This document shows, piece by piece, positions 1-6,269 of a stretch of 9,350 nucleotides of DNA. The notes below the pieces were generated by a model, which worked only from the letters and a program-made list of their open reading frames with translations, was not told the origin of the DNA and ran no database searches. The DNA comes from Euryarchaeota archaeon UBA40 (GTDB lineage: Archaea > Thermoplasmatota > Poseidoniia > Poseidoniales > Thalassarchaeaceae): assembly GCA_002506875.1 (NCBI GenBank), contig DAYJ01000131.1:3266-12615 (forward strand). Direction: 5' to 3'. The translations under genes and the position numbers were made by a program. Position 1 is the stretch's first letter. Each line of letters begins with the position of its first letter.

Positions 1-452
1 CCCGTTCGAGAAAATGAAGATTCGATACTTGTCCATCTACTCTTCTGCCGTCCAATCGCAACGAGGTCACGATGTCGTGAATCAGACCACCAGGGCTCCT
101 CCTCAAGACGTTCAAGATCAGAACGTAGGAGACGTGAATGAGGATGAGAATCCATCATTGCAGGCACATGATTCCCAGAGTGGACTGACAACGCAGCACT
201 TGGATCTGCAGAGGAGGTCAAGCATCGATCCATCGCATCCCGGCCCCCGGCCACTTCGCCACCCTCGGAGGTGTGGATAGCCATAGCTGGCATCCCATCG
301 ATGATTCCAAGCCCGCCTACGGCACCATCAAGTGATTCAATACGGAGATGTCCATTGAATCTGGTACGAGTCGCATCAAGCATAAGCAGAGCAAGAACAC
401 CCGGTCCACCACGCCGACGCTCCGTGACTTCGCCCTGTGGAAACTCCGCCAT
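1..452 (-). CDS. Partial CDS, possible PATAN/DUF4388-like N-terminal domain (runs off left edge)
   Basis: An open frame reads on the minus strand from an ATG at 452 to the left edge with no stop, giving 150 codons; the C-terminus is outside the window. The nearest upstream in-frame stop is at 488-486. A GTG at 464 is an alternative start, and neither start has a clear Shine-Dalgarno. Residues 19-60 read like a compact alpha/beta domain: a helical segment (GVLALLMLDATRTRF), then NGHLRIESLDG, then GGLGIIDGMPAMAIHT. The order 'gain-of-beta-strand, dG.p..A' resembles the PATAN/DUF4388 fold, which ends in a small helical part (residues 66-80). This is pattern similarity only. Residues 110-145 are charged and Trp/Arg-rich. 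The opposite plus-strand frames are proline- and arginine-rich and look like shadows. I am fairly sure that this is a gene and unsure of its family. Confidence 0.6.
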   Translation of the reverse strand, partial: MAEFPQGEVTERRRGGPGVLALLMLDATRTRFNGHLRIESLDGAVGGLGIIDGMPAMAIHTSEGGEVAGGRDAMDRCLTSSADPSAALSVHSGNHVPAMMDSHPHSRLLRSDLERLEEEPWWSDSRHRDLVAIGRQKSRWTSIESSFSRT

Positions 453-707
453 TCCCAAACCCACTGCTGAATGGCCTTCCAACCCCTATTGAAACCCCCG
501 CCCACCTCCCAGTCAAGGCAGCCGTTTCGACCGGTTTCTACGAACGCCGACAACGAGGATTGAAGCATATGACTCGACTCAGGACACCATGGCCGAAACT
601 ACCAATCACGATTGGGCGGAATTGACCATTTGACAAAGTAGGAAATTTAAGCAGTCCTGATCGATGTCACTCAACCAAGAACTTGGCAACTCCCCGGATG
701 CGAGAAA
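453..707. other. 255-base divergent intergenic region
   Basis: This gap separates the minus-strand gene starting at 452 from the plus-strand gene starting at 708 and must hold both promoters. Short open frames cross it on both strands, but their translations have no recognisable composition or motif. The only promoter-like element I see is an AT-rich block at 642-651. No stem-loop, tRNA or repeat was seen by eye. Confidence 0.5.
642..651 (+). promoter_or_regulatory. Possible TATA box for the gene at 708
   Basis: The block GAAATTTAAG is the most AT-rich stretch in a GC-balanced gap and lies about 60 bases before the ATG at 708. An archaeal TATA box here would place transcription start near 672, leaving a leader of about 35 bases. 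It is a weak match to the TATA consensus, so this is a suggestion only. Confidence 0.25.
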
Positions 708-1406
708 ATGAATTCACTAATCCCCTTGATTGAGAACGAAGAGATTCGGATGGAAAATCTGAGTCCACGCAACCTCAATATCTGGCTAATTTCTGGTGCT
801 TTAATGGCAGGATTAGGAATTATTAGTGAAGCAACATCCACAAGTTCTACACTTGGAATAATCCTCATCATAACCTCATTCATCCCTACAGCCATATCCG
901 TCACACATTGGTTGGAAAACCGTAAGACTGCCGCTGCACTCTCAATTGTTGCAACAGATAGTGGCCACCCTTGGCACCCTTCAGATGAAGATGGAGATTC
1001 GCACACCTACATCCGCGATGTCAAAGGAGAATGGGTTCAACTCCCCCCACGATCCCGCATCCAGATTGTTTCCGACCCTATTCTGAAAGGTTGGACTGTG
1101 CGTGATGACGATGAAGATGAGAAATTACACGCTAGGCTCGGGCCAATCTCAGAAGACATCGTAGAATTACTAGAAGAAGTGGTCAATCAAGCGTTAATCC
1201 TAACACGAACCCTCACAGAAGACGAAGACCCCACATTACGTGACGCTCGACAGAGAGAAAATGACGCAGAAGGGATACTTGAGAGGACATGGATGGATAC
1301 GACACCTGGCCAAGTTGAGATCCAATTCGGGCAGATGGGGCGGGCCAAAGAAATCCTTGGCCGCAGCAATAGGCAATTCGATTCGGCATCCGACTCCGAA
1401 GAATGA
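708..1406 (+). CDS. Uncharacterised membrane protein with two N-terminal TM segments and acidic cytoplasmic-type domain
   Basis: This 232-residue protein is not a family I recognise. Two hydrophobic segments at about residues 24-41 and 48-67 form a hairpin, joined by a short Ser/Thr-rich loop. The remaining 160 residues are soluble and acidic: a DDDEDE run at 133-138, a predicted helix at 148-172 (ISEDIVELLEEVVNQALIL) and an acidic tail ending SDSEE. The segment at 84-131 (Trp, Pro and His around 88-91, then IRDVKGEWVQLPP) could be a small beta domain. No catalytic motif is visible. The start at 708 lacks a clear Shine-Dalgarno; an internal ATG at 750 (residue 15) is an alternative that keeps both TM segments. 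The next gene follows after 39 bases in the same direction and also encodes a membrane protein, so the two are probably co-transcribed. Confidence 0.7.
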   Translation: MNSLIPLIENEEIRMENLSPRNLNIWLISGALMAGLGIISEATSTSSTLGIILIITSFIPTAISVTHWLENRKTAAALSIVATDSGHPWHPSDEDGDSHTYIRDVKGEWVQLPPRSRIQIVSDPILKGWTVRDDDEDEKLHARLGPISEDIVELLEEVVNQALILTRTLTEDEDPTLRDARQRENDAEGILERTWMDTTPGQVEIQFGQMGRAKEILGRSNRQFDSASDSEE

Positions 1407-1445
1407 CGCAACGGTCATAGGCATAATCCTTCAAATCGCAACCTC

Positions 1446-2054
1446 ATGGACGACTGGAGGGATCGAATTGCTGCCCTCCCGGATGAACAGCGCACTATGT
1501 TCGAAGGAGGGACTCTGAGCCAGTTCTTTCTTCGGTGGCCACTTACTGCATCACACCCTACCTTCGTAGGCTCCTTCTACGGCCTCCTAATCTCCCTCTC
1601 ACTACTTGGCCCTATTCTCTTCATCCAATCTGAGGCTGGAAGTTCAACCTATGATAGCCTGCGCAGTTGGTCATTTCTGTGCCTTAGCCTTCTGATGCTA
1701 TGCGGCATATTTGGAGGAGTATCTGCATTGACTGTGGCGATCACCAAAAGAATGCCTATCCGCTTAGAACAAAGAAGGAAGTACCTATTCCCGATTCCAT
1801 TTATCGGACTCTTGCTATTCAGTATCGCAAGGATTGAACCCGATTTAATTGGCATTTCAGACCAGCTCGGCTGGGTACTTCTAATTGCACCAGGGCCCCT
1901 ATACATCCACCTCTCATATGCTCCCCGATGGAGGCTACTGGAACGACTATCGCGAGGCTTGGAGTTAGATGAAACACCTATGAAAGTCGGCAAAGATAGG
2001 GACTTAGACAGCGACCTAATCGAAGCAGTAGATGAAATCCATGGTGAAGAGTAG
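1446..2054 (+). CDS. Uncharacterised membrane protein, about four TM segments
   Basis: This 202-residue protein is not assignable to a family by eye. After a hydrophilic, Asp/Arg-rich N-terminus (residues 1-35), hydrophobic segments lie at about 41-61, 75-100, 114-130 and 141-157, followed by a charged C-terminal tail (158-202) rich in Arg/Glu/Asp. TM2 is Leu/Cys-rich and TM2 and TM3 are separated by a basic loop (KRMPIRLEQRRK, 101-112), which suggests that this loop and both termini are cytoplasmic. The gene starts 39 bases after the stop of the preceding membrane-protein gene and is likely its operon partner. Its TAG stop is one base from the convergent stop of the alpha-oxoamine synthase gene. 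It has no transporter signature or conserved charged TM residue that would suggest a mechanism. Confidence 0.7.
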   Translation: MDDWRDRIAALPDEQRTMFEGGTLSQFFLRWPLTASHPTFVGSFYGLLISLSLLGPILFIQSEAGSSTYDSLRSWSFLCLSLLMLCGIFGGVSALTVAITKRMPIRLEQRRKYLFPIPFIGLLLFSIARIEPDLIGISDQLGWVLLIAPGPLYIHLSYAPRWRLLERLSRGLELDETPMKVGKDRDLDSDLIEAVDEIHGEE

Positions 2055-2055
2055 A

Positions 2056-3234
2056 TCAAATCAGTCCGATGGTTCGACCCGCTTTCTCAAAGACTCGGAG
2101 AACCTCGTCGAGATCATCTCGAGTTAGGCCCGCTGACATCTGAGTACGAACACGCGCCTTATCTCTGGCAACCATAGGGAATACTATCGCACCAACTATC
2201 ACGCCAGCATCACGCATTGCTGCAGACAATGATTTTGCAGTAGTGGACTCGCCACACATTACTGGAATAATTGGAGTTGTGGAAACGCCAGTATCGAAAC
2301 CAAGTGAATCCAGTTCCCCCCGGAAGTAATCGGTATTACCCCATAATCGCTCAACGTGTTCCGGTTCATCCATGATAACCTCCACTGCCGCCTTCTGAGC
2401 CGCTGCGACACCAGGTGGCTGGCTCCCTGATAGAAGCCAAGAACGGCTATGATTCAGAGCATGTTCACGCGTCTGAGCAGTGCCTGCGAGAATCCCGCCT
2501 TGGACCCCCATGGCTTTCGAATATGAACCGACCTCGAAATCCACACGTCCTTGAAGTCCGAAATGAGCAACTATGCCGCGACCATCACCGAGGACTCCTT
2601 CCCCATGACAATCATCAACGAACACCATTGCATCGTGCTCCTCAGCGACCGCAGTAATCTCATCCAGTGGAGCAATGTCACCATCCATGCTGAATACACC
2701 ATCCGTGATAATGAGCTTGCGATCAACCCCCTTATTTTCACTAAGGATACGTTCGAGGGCTCCAACATCGTTGTGTGGATAAACTGCGCGTTGTGCCTTC
2801 GTCAAACGAACTCCATCGATGATGGACCCATGATTCAATTCATCAGAAATAATGAGGTCGTCCTTTCCCTTGACAAGTGTTGGAATCAAGCCTACGTTAG
2901 CAGTATAGCCTGCGGAATAAATCAAAGCGGCTTCAACACCTTTGAAGTCCGCTGCAACTCGCTCAGCCTCCAAATGGATATCCATGGTACCTGCGATAGC
3001 CCTCACTGATCCGCTGCCAGCCCCATACTTACGTGTAGCTTCGATGGATGCCTCGACAACCTTAGGATGTGTGCTAAGATTCAGGTAATTGTTGGCAGAG
3101 AGCATGATTGACTCCTTTCCGTCGATTGTAACACGAGGAGCGTTAGAGGACTCAAGGATTGGTGGATCCCAGTTGAGACCGCTAGCAACCAGTTCCTCGT
3201 ACCGCTCTCGCATCCAATCAAGGTCCTTCGCCAT
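2056..3234 (-). CDS. kbl: PLP-dependent alpha-oxoamine synthase, glycine C-acetyltransferase (Kbl)-like
   Basis: This 392-residue protein is a fold-type I PLP enzyme of the alpha-oxoamine synthase family. The order of motifs is that of Kbl/BioF: ANNYLNL (47-53), GSGSVRAIAGT (72-83), SDELNHGSIIDG (130-141, with the His that stacks on PLP), TDGVFSMDGDIAPL (177-190), VDDCHGEGVLG (206-216, Asp207 for the pyridine nitrogen and His210), SYSKAMGVQGG (237-247, Lys240 as the Schiff-base lysine) and ARVRTQMSAGLT (360-371). Length matches E. coli Kbl (398). The family condenses an amino acid with an acyl-CoA; Kbl itself interconverts glycine plus acetyl-CoA and 2-amino-3-ketobutyrate. NHGSIIDG and the RTQMSA ending favour Kbl over BioF, but substrate cannot be proven, and the Kbl-related group of uncertain substrate (TIGR01825 type) is an alternative. 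I prefer ATG 3234 (Met-Ala-Lys); ATG 3249 adds five residues. A longer frame up to 3396 would overlap the divergent gene and is not homologous. No threonine dehydrogenase gene is nearby. Confidence 0.9.
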   Translation of the reverse strand: MAKDLDWMRERYEELVASGLNWDPPILESSNAPRVTIDGKESIMLSANNYLNLSTHPKVVEASIEATRKYGAGSGSVRAIAGTMDIHLEAERVAADFKGVEAALIYSAGYTANVGLIPTLVKGKDDLIISDELNHGSIIDGVRLTKAQRAVYPHNDVGALERILSENKGVDRKLIITDGVFSMDGDIAPLDEITAVAEEHDAMVFVDDCHGEGVLGDGRGIVAHFGLQGRVDFEVGSYSKAMGVQGGILAGTAQTREHALNHSRSWLLSGSQPPGVAAAQKAAVEVIMDEPEHVERLWGNTDYFRGELDSLGFDTGVSTTPIIPVMCGESTTAKSLSAAMRDAGVIVGAIVFPMVARDKARVRTQMSAGLTRDDLDEVLRVFEKAGRTIGLI

Positions 3235-3299
3235 AACGAGGGCAGGCATAGGATTGACATGATGGTTCCGACTACGGAGTATTGATGCAGAATAGCGGC

Positions 3300-3305
3300 A
3301 GGTGA
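3300..3305 (+). promoter_or_regulatory. Shine-Dalgarno AGGTGA that decides the start at 3311
   Basis: AGGTGA is an exact complement to the UCACCU at the 3' end of 16S rRNA and lies five bases before ATG 3311. It overlaps an in-frame GTG at 3302, which would otherwise be read as the start three codons earlier; with the site inside that codon, ATG 3311 is the better choice. Confidence 0.7.
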
Positions 3306-3310
3306 GGCTC

Positions 3311-4186
3311 ATGCCACCGCATCCAGAGGCCATCATCCTTGGAATCGCACAAGATGGCGGAGTGCCGCAACCGGCCTGCTCTTGCAACACTTGCACACAC
3401 TATGTGGAGAATGGAAGTCGACTCTCCCCCACCTCTATCGCCGTCAGAGACGGAGATGACTTACATCTCTTCGATGTTACACGAGATCTCGCAAGGCAAC
3501 TCCTCTTCATTCCAGAAGAATCACGACAAGTCACAGATGTGTGGCTGACTCATGGCCATCTTGGACACATCGACGGCTTAGGGCTGTTCGGAAAAGAAGC
3601 CATGGGAGCATCGGAAATTCGACTGCATGTATCCAAATCCATGCTTAAATTGATTCGAAACACACCACGATGGAATTCAATGCTGGAACAGGGCGTATTC
3701 CTGCCGATTCCATTCGTTTCAAATGAAACTTCGAAGTGTTCATCCGCCCTCTCAATCAAGCCTATTTCCGTCCCCCATCGTGATGAATTGACCGATACAC
3801 ATGCATTTCTCATCCAAGGGTCAAAGCGAACTTTACTCCATCTTCCCGACCATGACCGATGGGATACTACACTTACTCATGTTGGCATGAAATCTATACG
3901 CGATTGGTTCGAACAAATCCAAGCAGATGTTGTTCTCCTTGATGGCACATTTTGGAGCGATGGAGAGATCTCTCGACAGACGAATGTCCCCCATCCACCG
4001 ATATCTGAGACCATATCCCTCCTTGGCCCTCGAGAACCCCCCGATATCGACATCCGTTTCATCCACTTCAACCACACAAACCCTGTAATCTCAGGAGGCG
4101 ATGAGTCAATTGATTTAGACCTCAAAGGGTGGGCATTAGCCAGTGAAGGAGAGGTTATCGAACTCTTCATGGATGCAACGGAATGA
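3311..4186 (+). CDS. PqqB-like metallo-beta-lactamase-fold hydrolase
   Basis: This 291-residue protein has the metallo-beta-lactamase fold in its PqqB-like form. The N-terminus ILGIAQDGGVPQ (9-20) is followed by a Cys-x-Cys-x2-Cys cluster (Cys23, Cys25, Cys28), a likely structural zinc site as in PqqB. The metal motif is THGHLGHIDG (80-89): His81, His83 and His86 are present, but the Asp of the usual HxHxDH is Gly85. Later motifs are VPHRDE (154-159), a LPDHDRW loop (178-184), LLDGTFW (209-215), VPHPPI (226-231) and IHFNHTNP (251-258). I recognise this set from PqqB-like proteins found outside PQQ operons; their substrate is unknown to me. PqqB itself acts in pyrroloquinoline quinone synthesis, but no PqqA, C, D or E gene lies here. 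No signal peptide or TM segment is seen, so it is likely cytoplasmic. The ribK gene follows after 28 bases, so the two may be co-transcribed. Confidence 0.85.
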   Translation: MPPHPEAIILGIAQDGGVPQPACSCNTCTHYVENGSRLSPTSIAVRDGDDLHLFDVTRDLARQLLFIPEESRQVTDVWLTHGHLGHIDGLGLFGKEAMGASEIRLHVSKSMLKLIRNTPRWNSMLEQGVFLPIPFVSNETSKCSSALSIKPISVPHRDELTDTHAFLIQGSKRTLLHLPDHDRWDTTLTHVGMKSIRDWFEQIQADVVLLDGTFWSDGEISRQTNVPHPPISETISLLGPREPPDIDIRFIHFNHTNPVISGGDESIDLDLKGWALASEGEVIELFMDATE

Positions 4187-4194
4187 ACAAATGT

Positions 4195-4200
4195 AGGAGG
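4195..4200 (+). promoter_or_regulatory. Shine-Dalgarno-like AGGAGG ahead of ribK
   Basis: A consensus AGGAGG lies in the 28-base gap after the upstream stop codon. It is 14 bases from ATG 4215, longer than the usual 5-9. No in-frame start lies nearer, and the conserved RibK sequence begins right at this ATG, so the spacing is odd rather than evidence for another start. An AGGGG at 4209-4213 is too close to serve well. Confidence 0.45.
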
Positions 4201-4214
4201 ATTGCCGCAGGGGT

Positions 4215-4685
4215 ATGGAACTCCATGGCGAGGTCAGCTCTGGCCTAGGGCGTGCCCACGTATTCATGGCTCAGAACCACTATCAGGATCAGTTCAGAGG
4301 CATTCTAGGAGGAACTGCTTGGCCAGGCACTCTCAACATCAAGGTGTCGGACGAGGACCTCACTCAATATCTCGCACTACGCCAGAAAGCGGGCATCGAT
4401 ACACTTGACGCCACGGATGAACGGCGCAATAAGGCTCAAGAAATTGATACTTCGAATATCGAAGCATTACGCATCCGCGGATTCCTTCGTGAAGGCCGTT
4501 CATTCGGTGGCGCGACGGCATTCAAGGCGCAGATTAGAACGGAAGATATGGATCATATTGAATGTGCAATCCTCATTCCGGACCTAACACGGCATGTCGA
4601 GGTCATCGAGGTTATCGCAGAGGTATTCCTACGAGAGACCCTTGACCTCACGGATGGAAACAGAGTATCACTCAATCTCGTCTGA
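4215..4685 (+). CDS. ribK: CTP-dependent riboflavin kinase (RibK, archaeal)
   Basis: This 156-residue protein matches the archaeal riboflavin kinase that phosphorylates riboflavin to FMN using CTP (EC 2.7.1.161). Motifs in order: GEVSSGLGRAHVFM (5-18), the nucleotide/flavin-binding start of the beta barrel; WPGTLNIKV (36-44), containing the Thr39-x-Asn41 pair that binds Mg2+ in this family; GFLREGRSFGGATAFKAQI (89-107); and IECAILIPDLTRH (116-128) followed by VEVIAEVFLR, corresponding to the EIIS..LR..L segment of the methanogen enzyme. It is about 20 residues longer than the M. jannaschii enzyme, mostly through the stretch at 50-85. No helix-turn-helix domain is fused to it, unlike some archaeal RibK proteins. 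The 3' end overlaps the convergent truA gene by 18 bases. It sits 28 bases after the PqqB-like gene. Function is confident from motif order and length. Confidence 0.92.
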   Translation: MELHGEVSSGLGRAHVFMAQNHYQDQFRGILGGTAWPGTLNIKVSDEDLTQYLALRQKAGIDTLDATDERRNKAQEIDTSNIEALRIRGFLREGRSFGGATAFKAQIRTEDMDHIECAILIPDLTRHVEVIEVIAEVFLRETLDLTDGNRVSLNLV

Positions 4686-5630
4686 CTGGAATTCCATCCC
4701 TTGAATCCAACCTCTCTGAAGCATGAGTTTCATCTCCTTCCGTGCAATCTCTTGCCACCTCTCGTGGAGCCTCTGATCGGTCCCACCTGGAGGATTAGAC
4801 CATTCGGAAATTGACTCCAAGGGCATCGTGTCGAGGTCAGGAAGGGCCGGATGTTGAATCGACCAGAGCATGAGCCAATCTGACGGACTTCGTCCGAAAT
4901 CTATGCTGTCCGATGGACGATGAAGAGCTCGAATCACATCAGATAAATCGAGATTTTCGGTTGCCAGACCGTGTAGCGTAGAAGCAATCCTACGCACTTG
5001 ATTCCAAAGGAAACTCTCGGCCTCGATTCGAAAGCCAACCACACGACCGTTGACATCCACCCAGGGAGTGCAACGATGTACGGTACGAACCGTTGTTCGA
5101 CCCTCCTCCACCCTACAGAAGTTCGTGAAATCATGACCGCCCTCGAATACACGACACCAGCGAGCGAGACGTTCGGGAGACATATCTACAGGCCAGTTCG
5201 GAAGTGCTTGCAAACGGTAGAGATAGACACGGCGACGGGCGAGGCGAACGGTGACATCATCGGATACTGCGTAGGCTGACCAGACGATGATATCGTCCTC
5301 CAATCTATCGTTAAGTGCCCTCAATAAGCTATCTGGACCTATGCTATCCCAACGAGATAGAGGGAGGTCGAAAGAGGCGAGATTCATACGTACATGGACG
5401 CCTGCATCCGTCCTTGAAGACAGCCAAATATGATCATCTACGCCTAGCCACTTCAACTTCCGAAGAGTACTTTCAACATCGCCCTGCGATGTACGAACTT
5501 TGGGTTGAAGTTGTGAACCGTGAAATGCATCTCCAAGATAGCCAATACACATTACCACGCGTTGCGTTGACTCTTCCTCTTCAGAATCCCCCAGAGGCAT
5601 CTCCACCGAATCATCGGTGGACTTAGGCAT
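4668..5630 (-). CDS. truA: tRNA pseudouridine synthase TruA family
   Basis: This 320-residue protein is a TruA-family pseudouridine synthase; E. coli TruA converts U38-40 of the tRNA anticodon arm to pseudouridine. Visible motifs are GYLGDAFHGSQLQP (30-43), the SSRTDAGVHV catalytic loop with Asp75 (71-80), a second-half GGHDFTNFCR (164-173) and FLWNQVRRI (207-215). It is longer than E. coli TruA (270) because of an acidic N-terminal extension of about 24 residues with a run of Glu (17-20) and a charged C-terminal tail after about 270. The start at 5630 is supported by a GAGGT site that overlaps the upstream TPR gene's stop; Met27 is a shorter alternative that still keeps the domain. It lies 10 bases downstream of the TPR gene, so translation may be coupled, and its 3' end overlaps ribK tail to tail. 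Confidence 0.9.
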   Translation of the reverse strand: MPKSTDDSVEMPLGDSEEEESTQRVVMCIGYLGDAFHGSQLQPKVRTSQGDVESTLRKLKWLGVDDHIWLSSRTDAGVHVRMNLASFDLPLSRWDSIGPDSLLRALNDRLEDDIIVWSAYAVSDDVTVRLARRRVYLYRLQALPNWPVDMSPERLARWCRVFEGGHDFTNFCRVEEGRTTVRTVHRCTPWVDVNGRVVGFRIEAESFLWNQVRRIASTLHGLATENLDLSDVIRALHRPSDSIDFGRSPSDWLMLWSIQHPALPDLDTMPLESISEWSNPPGGTDQRLHERWQEIARKEMKLMLQRGWIQGMEFQSDEIE

Positions 5631-5637
5631 ACAAGCG

Positions 5638-5642
5638 ACCTC
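5638..5642 (-). promoter_or_regulatory. Shine-Dalgarno GAGGT for truA, overlapping the TPR stop codon
   Basis: On the minus strand GAGGT lies seven bases before the ATG at 5630. It overlaps the TGA of the upstream TPR-like gene at 5643-5641, an arrangement typical of translational coupling in an operon. Confidence 0.6.
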
Positions 5643-6189
5643 ACTCGTCGCTAGTCATGTACTCCATAGCCTCTTCAGCGGAACTGAAACCGAGACCGAG
5701 GAGAGAGAACTCTATTGCGGTCCGAACATACTTACGAGCGAAGTCGTGGCTGCGATCGAAGTTTGTCTTGACATCGATTGAATCTATCAGTAATCGTGCC
5801 GCCTCATAGAGATGGAATGAGACATCATTCTCCTCGCTTGCCTGACCGAGTTCGTGAAGTCGTTGGAACTCACGAATTGCCATTGGGACACGGTCGAATT
5901 CAATGAGTGCATTAGCGAATGCTGCGAGATACTCTGGATTCTCTGGTTCCATCTTTGTTGCCTTTTTCAAGAAAGATTGTATCTGACCCTCGTTGAATCG
6001 ATCATTGCCCGAATCGTCGATGTTACCGTTTTCCTGAATCTCAAACATAGCGGCCTCAGCCCAGCCGTGAAAACCAACCGGACTGTCTGAATGATTATCC
6101 ATTACAGTTTGAAAGATATCCATCGCACCGAGGAAATCTCCTCCGGTAATGCATTGTGCTGCCTTGGTAAGAAGTTCGTCGTCAACCAT
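5641..6189 (-). CDS. TPR-like helical repeat protein
   Basis: This 182-residue protein is all-helical by composition, with tetratricopeptide-like repeats. One unit runs about 5-38 (LLTKAAQCITGGDFLGAMDI, then FQTVMDNHSDSP) and another about 82-114 (ENPEYLAAFANALIEFDRVP, then MAIREFQRLHELG); both have the expected small residues at the helix packing positions, the Asp/Pro-rich turn and alternating helix pairs. A weaker unit covers 40-80 and the last 60 residues are helical but not clearly TPR. No signal peptide or TM segment is seen, so it is probably a cytoplasmic scaffold; no partner can be named. A GTG at 6201 would add four residues; I prefer ATG 6189, which has a weak GGTG upstream. It is probably co-transcribed with truA and has its own promoter candidate at 6254-6259. 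Confidence 0.7.
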   Translation of the reverse strand: MVDDELLTKAAQCITGGDFLGAMDIFQTVMDNHSDSPVGFHGWAEAAMFEIQENGNIDDSGNDRFNEGQIQSFLKKATKMEPENPEYLAAFANALIEFDRVPMAIREFQRLHELGQASEENDVSFHLYEAARLLIDSIDVKTNFDRSHDFARKYVRTAIEFSLLGLGFSSAEEAMEYMTSDE

Positions 6190-6253
6190 TGGGGGGTCCA
6201 CCAGTTGCTGTGTCGAGGTGATGGTTCTTCAACGGTGCGGGTCGAACTATACC

Positions 6254-6259
6254 ATATAG
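6254..6259 (-). promoter_or_regulatory. Possible TATA box for the TPR-truA operon
   Basis: On the minus strand CTATAT (within CTCTATATGG) lies about 65 bases before the ATG at 6189, just past the stop codon of the upstream membrane-protein gene at 6270. It would start transcription near 6231, giving a leader of about 40 bases. The 80-base gap here is larger than other same-strand gaps in the region, which supports a separate promoter. Confidence 0.4.
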
Positions 6260-6269
6260 AGAGGCGAAA

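Noticed and set aside
14..492. Plus-strand frames at the left end
   Set aside because: Pro/Arg/Ser-rich translations with no motif, antisense to a minus-strand frame of more protein-like composition.
317..568. Minus-strand 83-residue frame overlapping the edge gene
   Set aside because: It lies in a different frame over the edge gene, its composition is odd (Trp- and Cys-rich patches) and it has no motif; no evidence for a frameshift joins the two.
671..1006. Minus-strand 111-residue frame
   Set aside because: Fully antisense to the two-TM membrane-protein gene and has no recognisable sequence.
2551..3009. Plus-strand 152-residue frame inside the Kbl gene
   Set aside because: It is a shadow of the Kbl coding strand; the opposite strand has all PLP-enzyme motifs.
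3250..3310. Divergent promoter between Kbl and the PqqB-like gene
   Set aside because: The short gap must hold control signals, but I could not see a convincing TATA box on either strand, so none is annotated.
3235..3396. N-terminal extension of the Kbl-like frame up to an ATG at 3396
   Set aside because: The added 54 residues are Cys/Ser/Arg-rich with no similarity to Kbl N-termini and would overlap the well-supported divergent PqqB-like gene and its Shine-Dalgarno.
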